From contig NC_092329.1 in NCBI RefSeq assembly GCF_036785885.1, forward strand, positions 16,634,449 through 16,698,448: a DNA stretch of 64,000 nt, in the 5' to 3' direction. Origin of the DNA: Coffea arabica. Taxonomy: Eukaryota; Streptophyta; Magnoliopsida; Gentianales; Rubiaceae. Position numbers and translations under genes: made by a program. Below are positions 34,100 to 44,996 of this stretch, piece after piece (position 1 is the first letter of the stretch; every line of letters begins with the position of its first letter). A model generated the notes under the pieces. That model saw only the letters and a list, made by a program, of their open reading frames with translations, searched no databases and had not been told where the DNA came from.

Positions 34100-37000
34100 C
34101 TATTCTGGAGGATAAACAATGAGCTTAATCGGTTTAGTTTCGTTAGCCTTTTGCAGTCCAAGCATTTTTGATCGTTGTGAAAAAATTCTCCTGGCAGATG
34201 AAACTAGCTTAGCATTCGTACGTTCCAGGTTAATCTTCTCCAGGTTCTTCATGTGGACAAAGTCAGGTGGGATCTGTATAAGTGTTCTGCAGTGCTTGAG
34301 GATAAGGTATCTGAGTTCTGGGAAATTAGTGGCTTTAGCCAACCAACACTCTAAATCTGTAGCTCCAATGAACAAAACTTTTAGAGAATGAAAACCTCCT
34401 TCTTCTGTGCGCCAATCCTTCCCCACAAAAGCATTGTCCTTCAACTTGAGAACCTCAAGATACCGAAGCTTTCCAAGTATAGGCATATGAACTTCCCAAT
34501 GTAGCCTTGTGTTATGCAGACTCAACCTTGTTAGAGTTCTTGGAAATTTGTGTGGTTGAGGAAGGACAAGCTGCCTCTGGTTTCCATCATCAGTATCATG
34601 ATGTAACTTCAGAGTTTCAAGGGAGTCTAGCTTGCAATGACTCTGAAACAAACTAGACTCACCATTGGCCTCCACAAGAGTGCCTAAATTCCCGCGTATA
34701 CCAAGCTTCCTGAGTTTCTTAGTCCTTCCAAACACTTCATTCTTAAGACTTTCAGGTGAAACAGTAGACAAAGTCTGTAGGTTTTCGCTGCCAGAGGATT
34801 GCTTCTTACACTTAGGCAAGCATGTTGTGGTATTAGTATGCAGATGCCTTAGCTTTGTCATCTCCCAAATGTCCGCTTCTATTTTTAGGGTGGGGAATGT
34901 TGTGTGAACGATAAGTGTTTCCAAGTTGGTCAAGGCAGACATTCTACTTGGAAGGGTGTGCAGTTCGCAATAGATGGCAATAAACTTTAGAAGAACAAGT
35001 TCAAGTAATTTGGTGGGAAAACGTTTATAGGGAAGCTTGATGGATAAAATATCCAACACTCGGACTAGTTTGAAGGGCTTAAATACGCTTGAAATTGGGC
35101 AGAGATCTTTGTCCAATGTAGTTTCATCCAGGCCAAAGCTCAAGAAAGATCGGACTTTCTCACCATGCTGTTTCTGTTTTTCACAATCCGAAATATACCG
35201 CAAGAAGTGAGAGTTAATGCAGCAAAGGCGATGACTGGAAGATGAAGTGGCACCCATACCATGAATTACTTGGAAAAGTTCTTCTGCTTTGGCTGTCTTC
35301 CTGCAGAAGTCACGCAGCGTGTCATGGAGCCGACACGTCTTAATCCGACCACTTAAAGTTCTCTGTCCCACCATCACTAAATTCCTGTCAACCAATTCCT
35401 CTAAACATCGTTCTGCTATTCTCTCCAGGCTTGCTGTCTCATATTGCAGAATGAATGTTTCAGCAATCCATAGTTGCAACAGTTTTGACACTTGAATCTC
35501 CATATCTTCAGGGAAGACACCAAGGTATAGAAAACATGCTTTGAGCATATGAGGCAAGTTATCATAACTCCTCCTTATTAAATCATCGATATTCTTTTGG
35601 TTTTGACCAATTTTTTTCTGGTCATCACCAACAAACTGAGCCACACCAAGATGCACATCCTCCCACCACTTTGCATCTTTTGCATGAATCTTAAGAATAC
35701 CTGCTGTTACCACGACTGCTAGTGGTAGCCCAGCACATTTATCCAGAATTTTTGTTTCAAGCAATTGCAGTTCCTCTGGTGGGCATTTGTTTTCCTTGAA
35801 AACCTTTGTCCTCAATAACTCTTCAGCCTCTTCTGGTTTCATCAGTCTCAATGGATAGGGTTCACTACTTGTTTTAGCACAATTGGCCACAGACACACGT
35901 CTAGTAGTTATTAACACCCTACTACCCTTGCTGTTGTCTGGAAATGCATCCTTGATATCATCCCATACTTCTGTGTCCCAAACATCATCCATGACAATCA
36001 AATACTTACCTGTCAATTTCTCTGCGACCTCGGCAACTAAATCATTCTCGGATACATCTTGATCTCTAGTTTTCTTGTCAAAGTATCTTAGTATACCAAG
36101 AAGCACTTTTTTCTTGTCATATTGTTGCGAAACACTGACAAATATACGAGTGAAAAACTGATATTCTATTCTTGGGTCATTCAAGACCTTTCTTGCAAGT
36201 GTAGTCTTTCCTAGACCAACCATGCCATGAATTGAAACAACTTCTAGCTGCTTTGACGCATTATGTAGCTCTGCCTTAGATGTGCTTGGTGGCTTTGACT
36301 CGCTATGTTGCCCTGTCTCACACTTGCTTTGCTCCTCTACTGCAGATTTGCTTTCAACTAGTTCTTTCCCACCGAGAAGTTCCAGTACATCATCAGCTGC
36401 ATCATCAAATCCAATTATTCTGTCTCCCTCTTGATTGCTACCAGCCTATTAGCATGAAAGTAAAGAAAATCTCGTTCAGACTAAAATGCAAACCACAACG
36501 TTGAATCAGAATAAATTAAGGCGGGCTAGTACCCTCTGTACCCTTGAAATATTGAGACTTTGATGCTTTGCACCTTAACTTTGTGATGAATCAATAAGCA
36601 AAGGGCTATTATTTTGCCGCTTTTGACCCAATTAAGAGTTCAGGTATAATTGAGCTCCCATTAAAATTACTATATACGTCAAGATTGTAAGTTTGTAACT
36701 TGTTTCCTAAAACATACAATTCATAGAATCTTGGATTTAGCTATCAATTTGGTCAAACTGCCAAGAAGACAAATGGGTTCAGATACTTATTTGTTAGCAA
36801 CAATTCTAATACTCTTATTATTAACACTTCAACATTTTGAAGGTGCAATTCAATTAGAAAAGAAGCAACTGCTAGTTCGAAACAGAAGATAAATGATAAA
36901 CGCTACAGCCGAGGAGACCTTGGTCTAACAGATAAGGTTGAAATCCAAAGAATGAGAGGTTCTGAGTTCAAATCCATCATCCCCTCCCCACTTCTCTAAA

Positions 37001-37608
37001 TCCCGTCCCTCTACTGAAAAAATAAGCAAATAAATAATGATAAAAAAGCTGCAAATTCTTCATCCAAGGAACTTGAAATATGATATTTCCAAACATTAGA
37101 ATTGCTGAAGTAAATTGCAATTTAGTATTATTTGACAATCAACTAGTACCTTATTGTCTTCAGAAGTTGAATTATCTTTCTTGATCTCTTCCATTGTCCA
37201 GGTGGGGATGCCAATCCCTCTGTTGTCATCCTCTGCTTTCTTCATCTTCATACTCAGGTTCAGCACGTCCTTACCAGTATTCCTCAGATTGTTCAGGTGA
37301 TCGAAGACCCCTACTGCTTTCTTGAATATGTTCTTGTTGGTGTACACTAACTTGTCAACAATATGCGTTTCTAGGACATCTTCAACTTCGCGGGCAAGAC
37401 GCCTGAAGTCGCCCGCCAGCTTCCTGAGGACCTCGTTATCGTAGTGCTCTTCACCGTACTTGTCCATGAAGGTCTTCAAGAGATCCAGGTCACTGCACAG
37501 TTCGTCCAGTTTGGTATCATTACTGCTTATCAGTTTACGATTGTCTTGGATCAACTGCAGCACATTTTGTAAGATGAATCGCACTCCAACCCCAACAGCC
37601 GTTTCCAT
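34100..37608 (-). CDS. CC-NB-LRR disease-resistance protein (late-blight R1-like), two exons
   Basis: Exon 1 is 37608-37150 (153 codons) and exon 2 is 36445-34100, joined in phase 0 across a 704-bp intron with GTACTA donor and CTAATAG acceptor. The product is about 934 aa with no internal stop. Residues 1-about 110 form an Rx-type coiled coil with an EDVID-like motif (EVEDVLETHIV, 74-84). The NB-ARC follows: IIGFDDAADDVLELL at about 163, P-loop GMVGLGKTT at about 227, kinase-2 LIVMDDVW at 302-309, GSRVLITTR at 327, GLPLA at 392, and LHD in place of MHD at 526. Leucine-rich repeats from about residue 600 (LPSRMSALTNLETLIV) run to the C-terminus. Such proteins act as cytoplasmic or nuclear immune receptors that sense pathogen effectors by nucleotide exchange. 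The R1-like call rests on the LHD motif and LRR style. No neighbouring copy is in the window. The exon 1 start is the first ATG of the frame. Confidence 0.9.
36446..37149 (-). other. Intron of the NB-LRR gene
   Basis: It runs from donor GTACTAGTTG (after AAG, residue 153) to acceptor GCTAATAG before GCTGGTAGC. Translating across the splice gives STSEDNK-AGSNQEGDR, and the frame runs straight into the NB-ARC. It holds a SINE-like sequence at 36895-37030. Confidence 0.75.
36895..37030 (+). mobile_element. tRNA-derived SINE-like sequence in the NB-LRR intron
   Basis: An A-box-like TTGGTCTAACAGATAAGG at 36920-36937 and a B-box-like GAGTTCAAATCC at 36964-36975 are spaced as in tRNA genes. They are followed by a C-rich stretch and an A-rich tail (AAAAAATAAGCAAATAAATAA) at 37017-37040. 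No cloverleaf acceptor stem or discriminator is apparent, so it is not a tRNA gene. It lies antisense to the host gene. Confidence 0.4.
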
Positions 37609-37820
37609 CTCTCACCGATTCTTGATTTTTCGGGCGAAATGAAGGGTGCCTTTTTTCTTTTTTGGGTTAAAGAAATGAAGGGTCCTTTGATGAATGCATA
37701 TAACATATGGAGGGTCTTAGCTAGTTGTAAAACGTTGACTGAGGTCACCAGCTACTTTAACTAGATTGAAATCACGCGACCAATAAGCAGTTTGCACTCT
37801 GCACTCTGCACAATGATTGT

Positions 37821-38262
37821 GGTTTGTTGCAATATGCACCCTCTAACTATAACCGATTAGCAAATTGCACCGTGATTAATGATTTTAGCATTTTTAAGCA
37901 TCTTATACTATCAATTTCTAACATATTGACTAATTGATTGGAAATCATTAAATTTTGATAGCTAATATTGACTGAAAGGGCTTTCTAGCCCTGAATAAAT
38001 AAATGAGAGAATTTTAGTAATCAAGTGAAAATTAGATGTAATTAAGATCTTTAAGTTGAACTAATGAGAAGTACTAGGCGGTTCAGGGTGGAAAGACCGA
38101 AAGAGTGTAGGGAGGGGTGAAAAGGTAAAAAAATAAATAAAAAATAAAAAATTTGATTTAAGGGATGTACAAGACATTAATAGTGTAAAGTGCTAAAGTT
38201 TATAAATTTGGGTGCAAAGTGAAAATGAATTATAGTTGAGGGGTGCATATTGTAATTAATCC
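37821..38262. mobile_element. MITE with imperfect inverted ends
   Basis: The left end TTGCAATATGCACCCTCTAACTATAA is mirrored by the right end TTATAGTTGAGGGGTGCATATTGTAA. The centre is AT-rich and non-coding. Only a poor target duplication can be seen (AATGATTGT against TAATTGTTG), so the exact ends and class are unsure. Confidence 0.6.
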
Positions 38263-38289
38263 TAATTGTTGCCTTGTGGCTTGTCACAT

Positions 38290-38590
38290 TGAACAGAAGA
38301 TATTTATGCTAAGCTCGCCTTCTTGATACTTAATGTATTTAAATCTTAATATATTAAAATGCATTTGATTATCAAAAATTAAATATTTAAATTAATTAAG
38401 TGTCACTGAATTTTCTAGACAAAATTTGCTTTAAAAAATAAGTGATAAGTGAATAACTTATCACTGAATATGATATACACTCAAATATATTTGATTTAAT
38501 GCTTAACAATTTAATAAATTAATGGATTCAAATTTCAAATATCAGATTTTAGTTTTCAAATTTTAGTTTTATCAAACGCACCCTAAATAG
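38290..38590. repeat. MITE remnant, copy 1 (partner at 42783-43072)
   Basis: It shares with 42783-43072 the blocks AATTAATTAAGTG(T/G)CACTGAATTTTC(T/C)AGACAAAA, TAACTTATCACTGAAT(A/G)T and TTTATCAAACGCACCCTAAA. The right end reversed (TTTAGGGTGCGTTTGATAAA) matches the left end of the other copy (ACCCTATTTGATAAC-type). It is of the common CCCT(G/A)TTTG hAT-MITE style. Confidence 0.55.
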
Positions 38591-38712
38591 TATTATACTT
38601 TGCTGGTGTCCATCTTGCACGAGCTTGTAGTTAATACAACTTGTTATTGGTAAGGTGAGGTTAAATTACAACCTTTTCAGTTTTATCTTAATGATATTCT
38701 TGATAAGTTTTA

Positions 38713-40966
38713 GGGAGAATTATAGTTTTAGTCCCCAATATATTATCCATGCATGGAACTGGTCCTCAATGTATTTCAACAAATAAGTTTGATCCCTAAT
38801 CTATCCAATTTTGCGTAAAATTGGACAATTGACAGATTCCTTCCAATTGAGCAACGGAACGCGGCGCGTGCTATCAGAGTACTAGAACGTGCAAGTGGTT
38901 CCAATTTTGCTGTCCCCTGCAACGGGGCAAAAAGGAAATAAGAAAGAGGAATTGGTAGAATGAGGGTATATAACAGGCGGGAGGAATCAGAAAGAAAAGA
39001 ACCACACACCAAGTGATCACAAGCCTTCTCCTTCCATATCTATCAACAAAACACATACTAATGATGGACCCAATTGCGTTGAGACCAGATGTGATGAGGG
39101 ACAGTGCCAAAGCAGTCCGGTTTGAAGCAAAACCAGCGAACTATTTTATGCTTGGACTATAATACATGACAGTATTGATGCCAACAAATTGCTGAGCCAC
39201 CTGAACTGTAATCCGAGCATATAGTCCCCTCCAGAAAACAAGATAACTCAAGGTTTGCCTTACTTTTGAAAGCAAGCTGCCTTCTCCTACAAAACCTTGT
39301 TGGGCCATTTCCTCATCAACTGATGATTTCAGGGCCTGCATTTCCTCCTCAACTTCCTCAGTAGGATAAATCCTCTGTAATATGGATTTGGCCTCGTCAA
39401 CTTTACCCTGTTTGGCAAAGGGGAGTCACAAATGACAAAAGGCAAAAGCAGACTGAGGCGATAAAAATGTAGTCGAGTAAAGAGCGGATTCTCTCTTTAT
39501 GCATTGGACAACAACGGAGCAAGAAGTTGGCCAATTCTTACATGGGTGAAAGCCAAATTGATAAGATAGGAAAGAAACTGGCCTCCGGTAATTAAGAAAC
39601 CATTTGTGCTAACAAGAGCACCTCTGATTCTGTGGGGTGAGGCTTCCGAAATGTAAAGATGCTCAGTCATGGATGCCATCCCAACCCCTAAGCCAACAAA
39701 TATTCTCCCAACAATGATCATCCAGGAGCTTGAGAAACAGCCATAACGATAGCTCCAACAAAGAACAGAATATCAGCGGCCAAAATGGAGATTTTGCGAC
39801 CGAATTTGTCATTGATCCATTCGCCAAATGCAGCACCAAGAATAGCTCCTGCAACAGCCATGCTGACAATTGTCTCCTGAAAATTTTTGAACAAGAACAG
39901 TTTACCTGGAGTAGTAGTAATTGAACAATGAGAAATTCTTGAGAGAGGATGATGGAAAGTGGAAGAAAGTCGTGGTACCTGGAGCCATGTCTTCCCGTCA
40001 ACAGCTTTGAAGTCATCTCTAATGTAAAGGAGGGCACCGGAAATAACTCCTGCAGCAAATTAGGGATGCAACTTGCAAGAGGCGAATAAAAAGGGATGCA
40101 ATCTTCTGTGAATGAAGCACGAGGGGGGTGGGTGGGGTGGCTTTCTGGATTGCCTATGTCATAACCAAAGAGGAGACCTCCAATTCCAGTGGATAAGGCC
40201 AATCTCATGATGTAGGGTGTCTTCCATATTGTGCTCCAGCACTCCGTGAATTCAGTTCTGCCGGCTTTTGAGACTCCCCCTTCAACCATCTTGATTAAAT
40301 TTTCTTTTTCTTCTTCAATGTTGCTTGTTGCAGAAGAAGAACTCAGGGGCTCTTGGAAAATTGCACTAAAGAAAGAAAGAAAGGCCGAAAAAAAAAAAGA
40401 AAAAAGAGAGAATGGTATGTGAGTTCTGAGATGGGACTGACCAAAGTTGGCTTGAATTATTCTTCTCCTCTTTCTCCTTCGGCCGCTTCTCCTTCTTGTG
40501 TTTAACTTGGAAGAGAGCAAGGTGATCGCCTTCTCACCTCTCTCCGGTCCGGAACTGGAAGCCAACGTTACAGAATTCTTGAGAGCAAGGTGACCGCCTT
40601 CTCATCTCAATTTATATGTCGAGCAAAGATTTCATAATGGATGCTTTGAATATTAGTACACTTAGTGTGTGGTTCTTTTTTCTCTGATTACTCCCGCCTG
40701 CTATATACCCTCCTCCTTCCAATTCTTCTTTCTTATTTCCTTTTTGCCCCGTTGCAGGGGCCAGCAAAATTGGAACCACTTGAACGTTCTGGTACAGTGA
40801 GTGCATTGCACGCGCCAAATTCCGTTACTCAATTGGAAGGAATCTGTTAATTGTCCAATTTTACGCAAAATTGGATAAATTAGGGACCAAATTTACTTTT
40901 TGAAATAGATTGAGGATCAATTCCGCACATGGGTAATACATTGGGGACTAAAACTACAATTCTCCT
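38713..40966. mobile_element. Pack-MULE carrying an inositol-transporter gene fragment
   Basis: Long terminal inverted repeats run 38713-about 39014 and about 40659-40966. The left reads GGGAGAATTATAGTTTTAGT and the right, reversed, AGGAGAATTGTAGTTTTAGT. Matching continues inward through TCCCCAATnTATTA, ATCCAATTTTGCGTAAAATTGGA and GGTATATA(A/G)CAGGCGGGAG. The flanking 9-bp repeat TAAGTTTTA is exact (38704-38712 and 40967-40975). The interior is four exons of a myo-inositol transporter gene with introns retained, on the minus strand. This is the definition of a Pack-MULE: MULE ends, no transposase, captured genomic gene sequence. Confidence 0.9.
39015..40289 (-). pseudogene. INT4-like: Captured inositol transporter (INT4-like) fragment in the Pack-MULE
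   Basis: Exon 1 (40289-40154) starts MVEGGVSKAGRTEFTECW and ends LLFGYDI, at a degraded GC donor. Exon 2 (40049-39979) encodes [13 protein letters not shown]...KTWLQ. Exon 3 (39876-about 39543) encodes [35 protein letters not shown] and [16 protein letters not shown] frameshift near 39727 breaks it at SQAPG. Exon 4 (39407-about 39015) encodes GKVDEAKSILQRIYP, VAQQFVGINTVMYYSPSI, a TAG stop, then ALALSLITSGLNAIGS and FVDRYGRRRL, where the terminal repeat begins. The GTWRWMLG to LYR segment is missing. The parent is a plasma-membrane H+/myo-inositol symporter of about 580 residues, and only about the first 330 are represented. It cannot encode a working transporter. Confidence 0.85.
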
Positions 40967-42292
40967 TAAGTTTTAATACAATAAACATAAATCATCGTGC
41001 ACCAAAGGTGGGGATTTAGAATTGAAAGATATAAATTTAACCTCGATGTTATTAGTGGTTCTGGACTAAAAAATGATCCTGCGCTTTGGTATTTAGCCAC
41101 TTTCTGATTTTTGTCATGAGACTTGGTAAAAGAGAAAGAAAGATTTTTCTCATGTATTACGATCATGTCTACCTAGCAATCATGTAACTTTTTTTTTTAA
41201 TTTGGTTGTAATATATTATTAAACTTTATGTGAGGTAGGTGAAAGTTCACTATCTCTGAATGTGAAAGGCCATTAGTTTAATGCCAGTATTCTTGGTTGG
41301 CTTCCACTCAAGAACCATGAAAAATTACGGTGAAATTTGCTTGTTTGTTTATCATGATCACGTCTACCTAGGAGCTTTTGCAAATCTGTAAATTAGTAGT
41401 ACATGATGCAAATAAATGCAATCATAATATGAGCAATGTGGACGGTCACTGTGGCCAAATGTAAACCGTCATCAATTTATGTAATAAATGTTTGGAACAT
41501 ATATTGGCTATTTCTTTTTCCCCTTTTGATACATGAAATGTATTTGCATTTCAATCACAAATCAATGTGGATGATAAAAATGGACATACTACGACCCGAA
41601 GTATCATTTCTCCGAACCAGGGAAGAAGAGTAAGTTTTTTTTTGTTCGCTAACAAGAGAATCCGCCGCTGCTGTCCGAGAGTGCGTATTAGGTAAATTTC
41701 GTTTCGTGCAATAGCCTGCCAATCACATAAAAAAATAAAATGCACTAAACAACTCTTGTACGACGAATAGATGTCTTAGAAGAGACCAGAAGACATGACA
41801 CCAATACTACTATTTCAACTAATTCAAGGGACTAGAAGCGTAAGGTTTTGCCTGTTAAGCTAAACATTGAGAAGACATATTGCAAGTCCTACTAACCCCA
41901 TTAATATCATGAATACTAAGTTGGAGAATTGCTAGTTTAGTATCATCAATTAGACCCCCTGTCCATGGCCCATGCTCCTCCTGCATGGTAACGCCTTGAC
42001 AATAGTTGCCGAATCTTCTCAATCCGGCCATTGTGTCTATTTTGTACTTTGTGTTGCAAATTCAAGAAATATTAAAAGTTAACCATTTGCTGACACTTCC
42101 TTAATCATCTGAAATTTCAAGCATTTAAATTATCAAGACATGCTCTCAAATTAATAAGAACTTTTCCATGCATGCGCTAACGTGGACAACCTCTCTTTCA
42201 CTTTCTTTTTCAAATAATTCTTTATTTTGTCAAAAAAATTTGGTTTAGAATTTTTACCTTCGTTTGAGCGTCCTAAACATTAAATTGTTCCA

Positions 42293-42668
42293 ATCACTTT
42301 TCAGCTCTTTTAGCCTTTGTTTTTCAAATCAGACTAGACTAGCCAGTTCAACCAGTCAAACTGAAAATTGGAAGGCCATCCGACCTGAGTTAGTGCAAAA
42401 AATTGGGTGTTTAAAGCTCAGTCAAAACTTAGGTTAAACTGGAAATCAGGAGAAACTGAAAAGATTTTTTCAAATCTCAAATCACTTTTAAGCTCTTTTA
42501 GCCTTTGTTTTTAAAATCAAACTAGACTAGCCAGTTAAACCAATCAAACTGAAAACTGGAAGGCCATCCGATCTGAGTTAGTGCAAAAAATTGGGTGTTT
42601 AAGACTCAGTCAAAACTTAGGTTAAACTGGAAATCAGGAAAAATTGAAAAGATTTTTTCAAATCTCAA
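42293..42668. repeat. 188-bp tandem duplication
   Basis: Two adjacent copies (42293-42480 and 42481-42668) each start ATCACTTTT(C/A)AGCTCTTTTAG and end TTTTTTCAAATCTCAA. They differ at only a few positions. The unit contains several AAACTGGAAATC / CCAGTT(C/A)AACCA words but no ORF. Confidence 0.85.
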
Positions 42669-42782
42669 TTCTTGCCTAATTTTCTCCCAAATTCTCATAG
42701 TAGATTCCAATTTTTGAGTGTAGAAATTGTAGCGGCTGTAGTAGTAGTAGTGGCATAGCGTGGTTGTGCCTTTCCACCACTA

Positions 42783-43072
42783 AGACCCTATTTGATAACC
42801 CAATTCAGTACTTCAATTTAATGAATTCGAATCTTAACCTATTTAAACTGTTTAATAACTAAAAATTGAACATCTGAATTAATTAAGTGGCACTGAATTT
42901 TCCAGACAAAACTTACTCTCAAAATTAATTGATAAACTATTCACTTATCACTGAATGTAATATACACTCAAATGTATTAGATTTAATACTTAACAATTTA
43001 ATAACTTAATAGATTCAAACTTCAAATTTCAGATTTCAAATTTTAAATTTATCAAACGCACCCTAAATTTGA
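42783..43072. repeat. MITE remnant, copy 2 (partner at 38290-38590)
   Basis: It starts ACCCTATTTGATAACCC and ends TTTATCAAACGCACCCTAA, forming a short inverted terminal pair. It is similar along its length to 38290-38590. Confidence 0.6.
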
Positions 43073-44996
43073 GAGATTAATAATTGAAAACAAAAGACTT
43101 TAAAATAATAAGAAGAGAAGTAAAGAGAAAAAAAGAATACGCAGAATAACAATTGATGTTCACTTTTGTTGAGAATAAAGAAAAGAGAGCAAAAGATTTA
43201 AAGTTATTAACAAAAAGAATAGGAAAAATGCACCACTGGAGAAGAAACGAGGAAGACGACAACACTGGACCCAGGAATGGCGTTGATGTCCTTCCTTTAA
43301 AAAAGAGGATCCATTTAAAAGATTAGACATTTGATCCATAGTTTTTTTATTTCGTTCTAGCCCCTAAGTATTTTGAACAATTATGAATACTCCCAAAAAC
43401 TTTTTAATATTCCAGTTTGCACCTTTATTTCTTTATTTGGTACAAATAGGTATTGAGAATTTAGGTTTAGGCTCATCAATGTGCATTTAAAACTTTAAAA
43501 AAATTTAAATTTTGATATAGGTTCTTTTCCATTTAATGCTTAAAAACATTAAATTTGATTTTGGTATCCAATGAAATTAAATTATAAATGCAATAAAAAT
43601 TGAAAGATAAAAGGAACCTTTTTATTCATATTAATAATGTACCTGTACTTATATGTACCCTTCGTGCATGATCTATTTACTTTTAGATTAAAATATTTAT
43701 AAAATCATGCTGATGTCATCCGATTCTTTAGGATCAGTCAAACCCATTAACCCCGAACACTTACCTTAATTGAGTCATTATCCAGTCTAAGTTTAAAACA
43801 CTACTATTAACTCTATTCCTTCTTAATACGATTCATAATCAATGTAATCACATGTTAACTTTTGCAATCCTTTGCTTACAATATTCAATTTCTATTTTTT
43901 CCTCTTTTATGAATTGTAGATGACATAAAGTTTAGACCATATATACAATTGAAACATCTTTACAGTCAATTATATCATACAATTACTATCCAGTTTTCCA
44001 TAATTTTGTTTTTCTTTCTTTCAATCAAATTTATTATCCATTTTTAGCTTTTAATCAATTTAAATTTTCTACATTTCAATTACGAGTTATTACATTAATT
44101 CTCAATTGTATTAGACATTCTTCCAAGTGTCTTCTTCACAAACTCAGTTGGGCCCGTTCTTTGTTCCACTAAGCTCCTCTATTTCTTTGACCCAAAAAGA
44201 ATTTTTCATCATATTTGCACACTAAAGACAAAATGTATATTTGGTTCCCATACAAGAATATCTTGCAAAATATCCTTTCGAAAAAAGTATTTACTACAAT
44301 CAATAGCCTGAATCCATATATTTACCCACTAAAGTAGACACTTTCTCTACAATTTTCCTTTTTTGATTTTATCATTTGCTTCAAAGAAAACAATTTATAA
44401 TTTTTTTTATCATTATTTGATTATGCTAAACATAAATTGCTCTTTATAATTAACTAGTAAATCTGTGGAAATATTTTTCTATTTCTCCTAAACTCAAGGA
44501 GTACACATTGTAAGACTCAAAGACAACTTAAGAAGGATCAGGGTCCATCAGATTGAATTAAAAATCATGCAGCTAAAAGTAATTTTAACCAATTTTTACT
44601 AACCAAATTACCTAACTGAGAAACACTTACGCAAATAAGATAGCAAGGAAAAATATTGCAATTAATGCACACAAATAAGTTAGGAGAAAAGAAACAAGAG
44701 ATTAAAGGGATGCTAACCAAATTTATAGTGGATCGACTTCCTTCTTGAATTCTACCCCTACTCCCAAGTTTCGTCAAGTTTAGCTATTTCTTCACTAAGT
44801 GTCTCTTCTCTTTTCAAAATTTGATGAGACAATGACCAATTAATTGTACAAGAGTGGCTCACTTTTGTTTGAATTAAAGATTGTGTTACTCTCATAAGTA
44901 AACATCTCCTTGATACAAATGTATTTCTCATTTTCTATTTAAATAACACTCTTTTTTTCAACCTCACAAGAATTACAAATGAGAGTGTTTCTAATA

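Larger units (their letters stand above)
40976..44987. other. Intergenic, no gene seen
   Basis: There is no supported coding region. It contains the tandem duplication at 42293-42668 and a MITE remnant at 42783-43072. The rest is AT-rich unique-looking sequence. Confidence 0.5.

Noticed and set aside
36880..36990. tRNA gene
   Set aside because: A-box and B-box-like words exist, but no acceptor stem, anticodon arm or cloverleaf can be formed by eye.
39015..40289. Functional sugar/inositol transporter gene
   Set aside because: Frameshift, in-frame stop, missing segment, degraded first donor and absence of the C-terminal half; it lies inside MULE ends.
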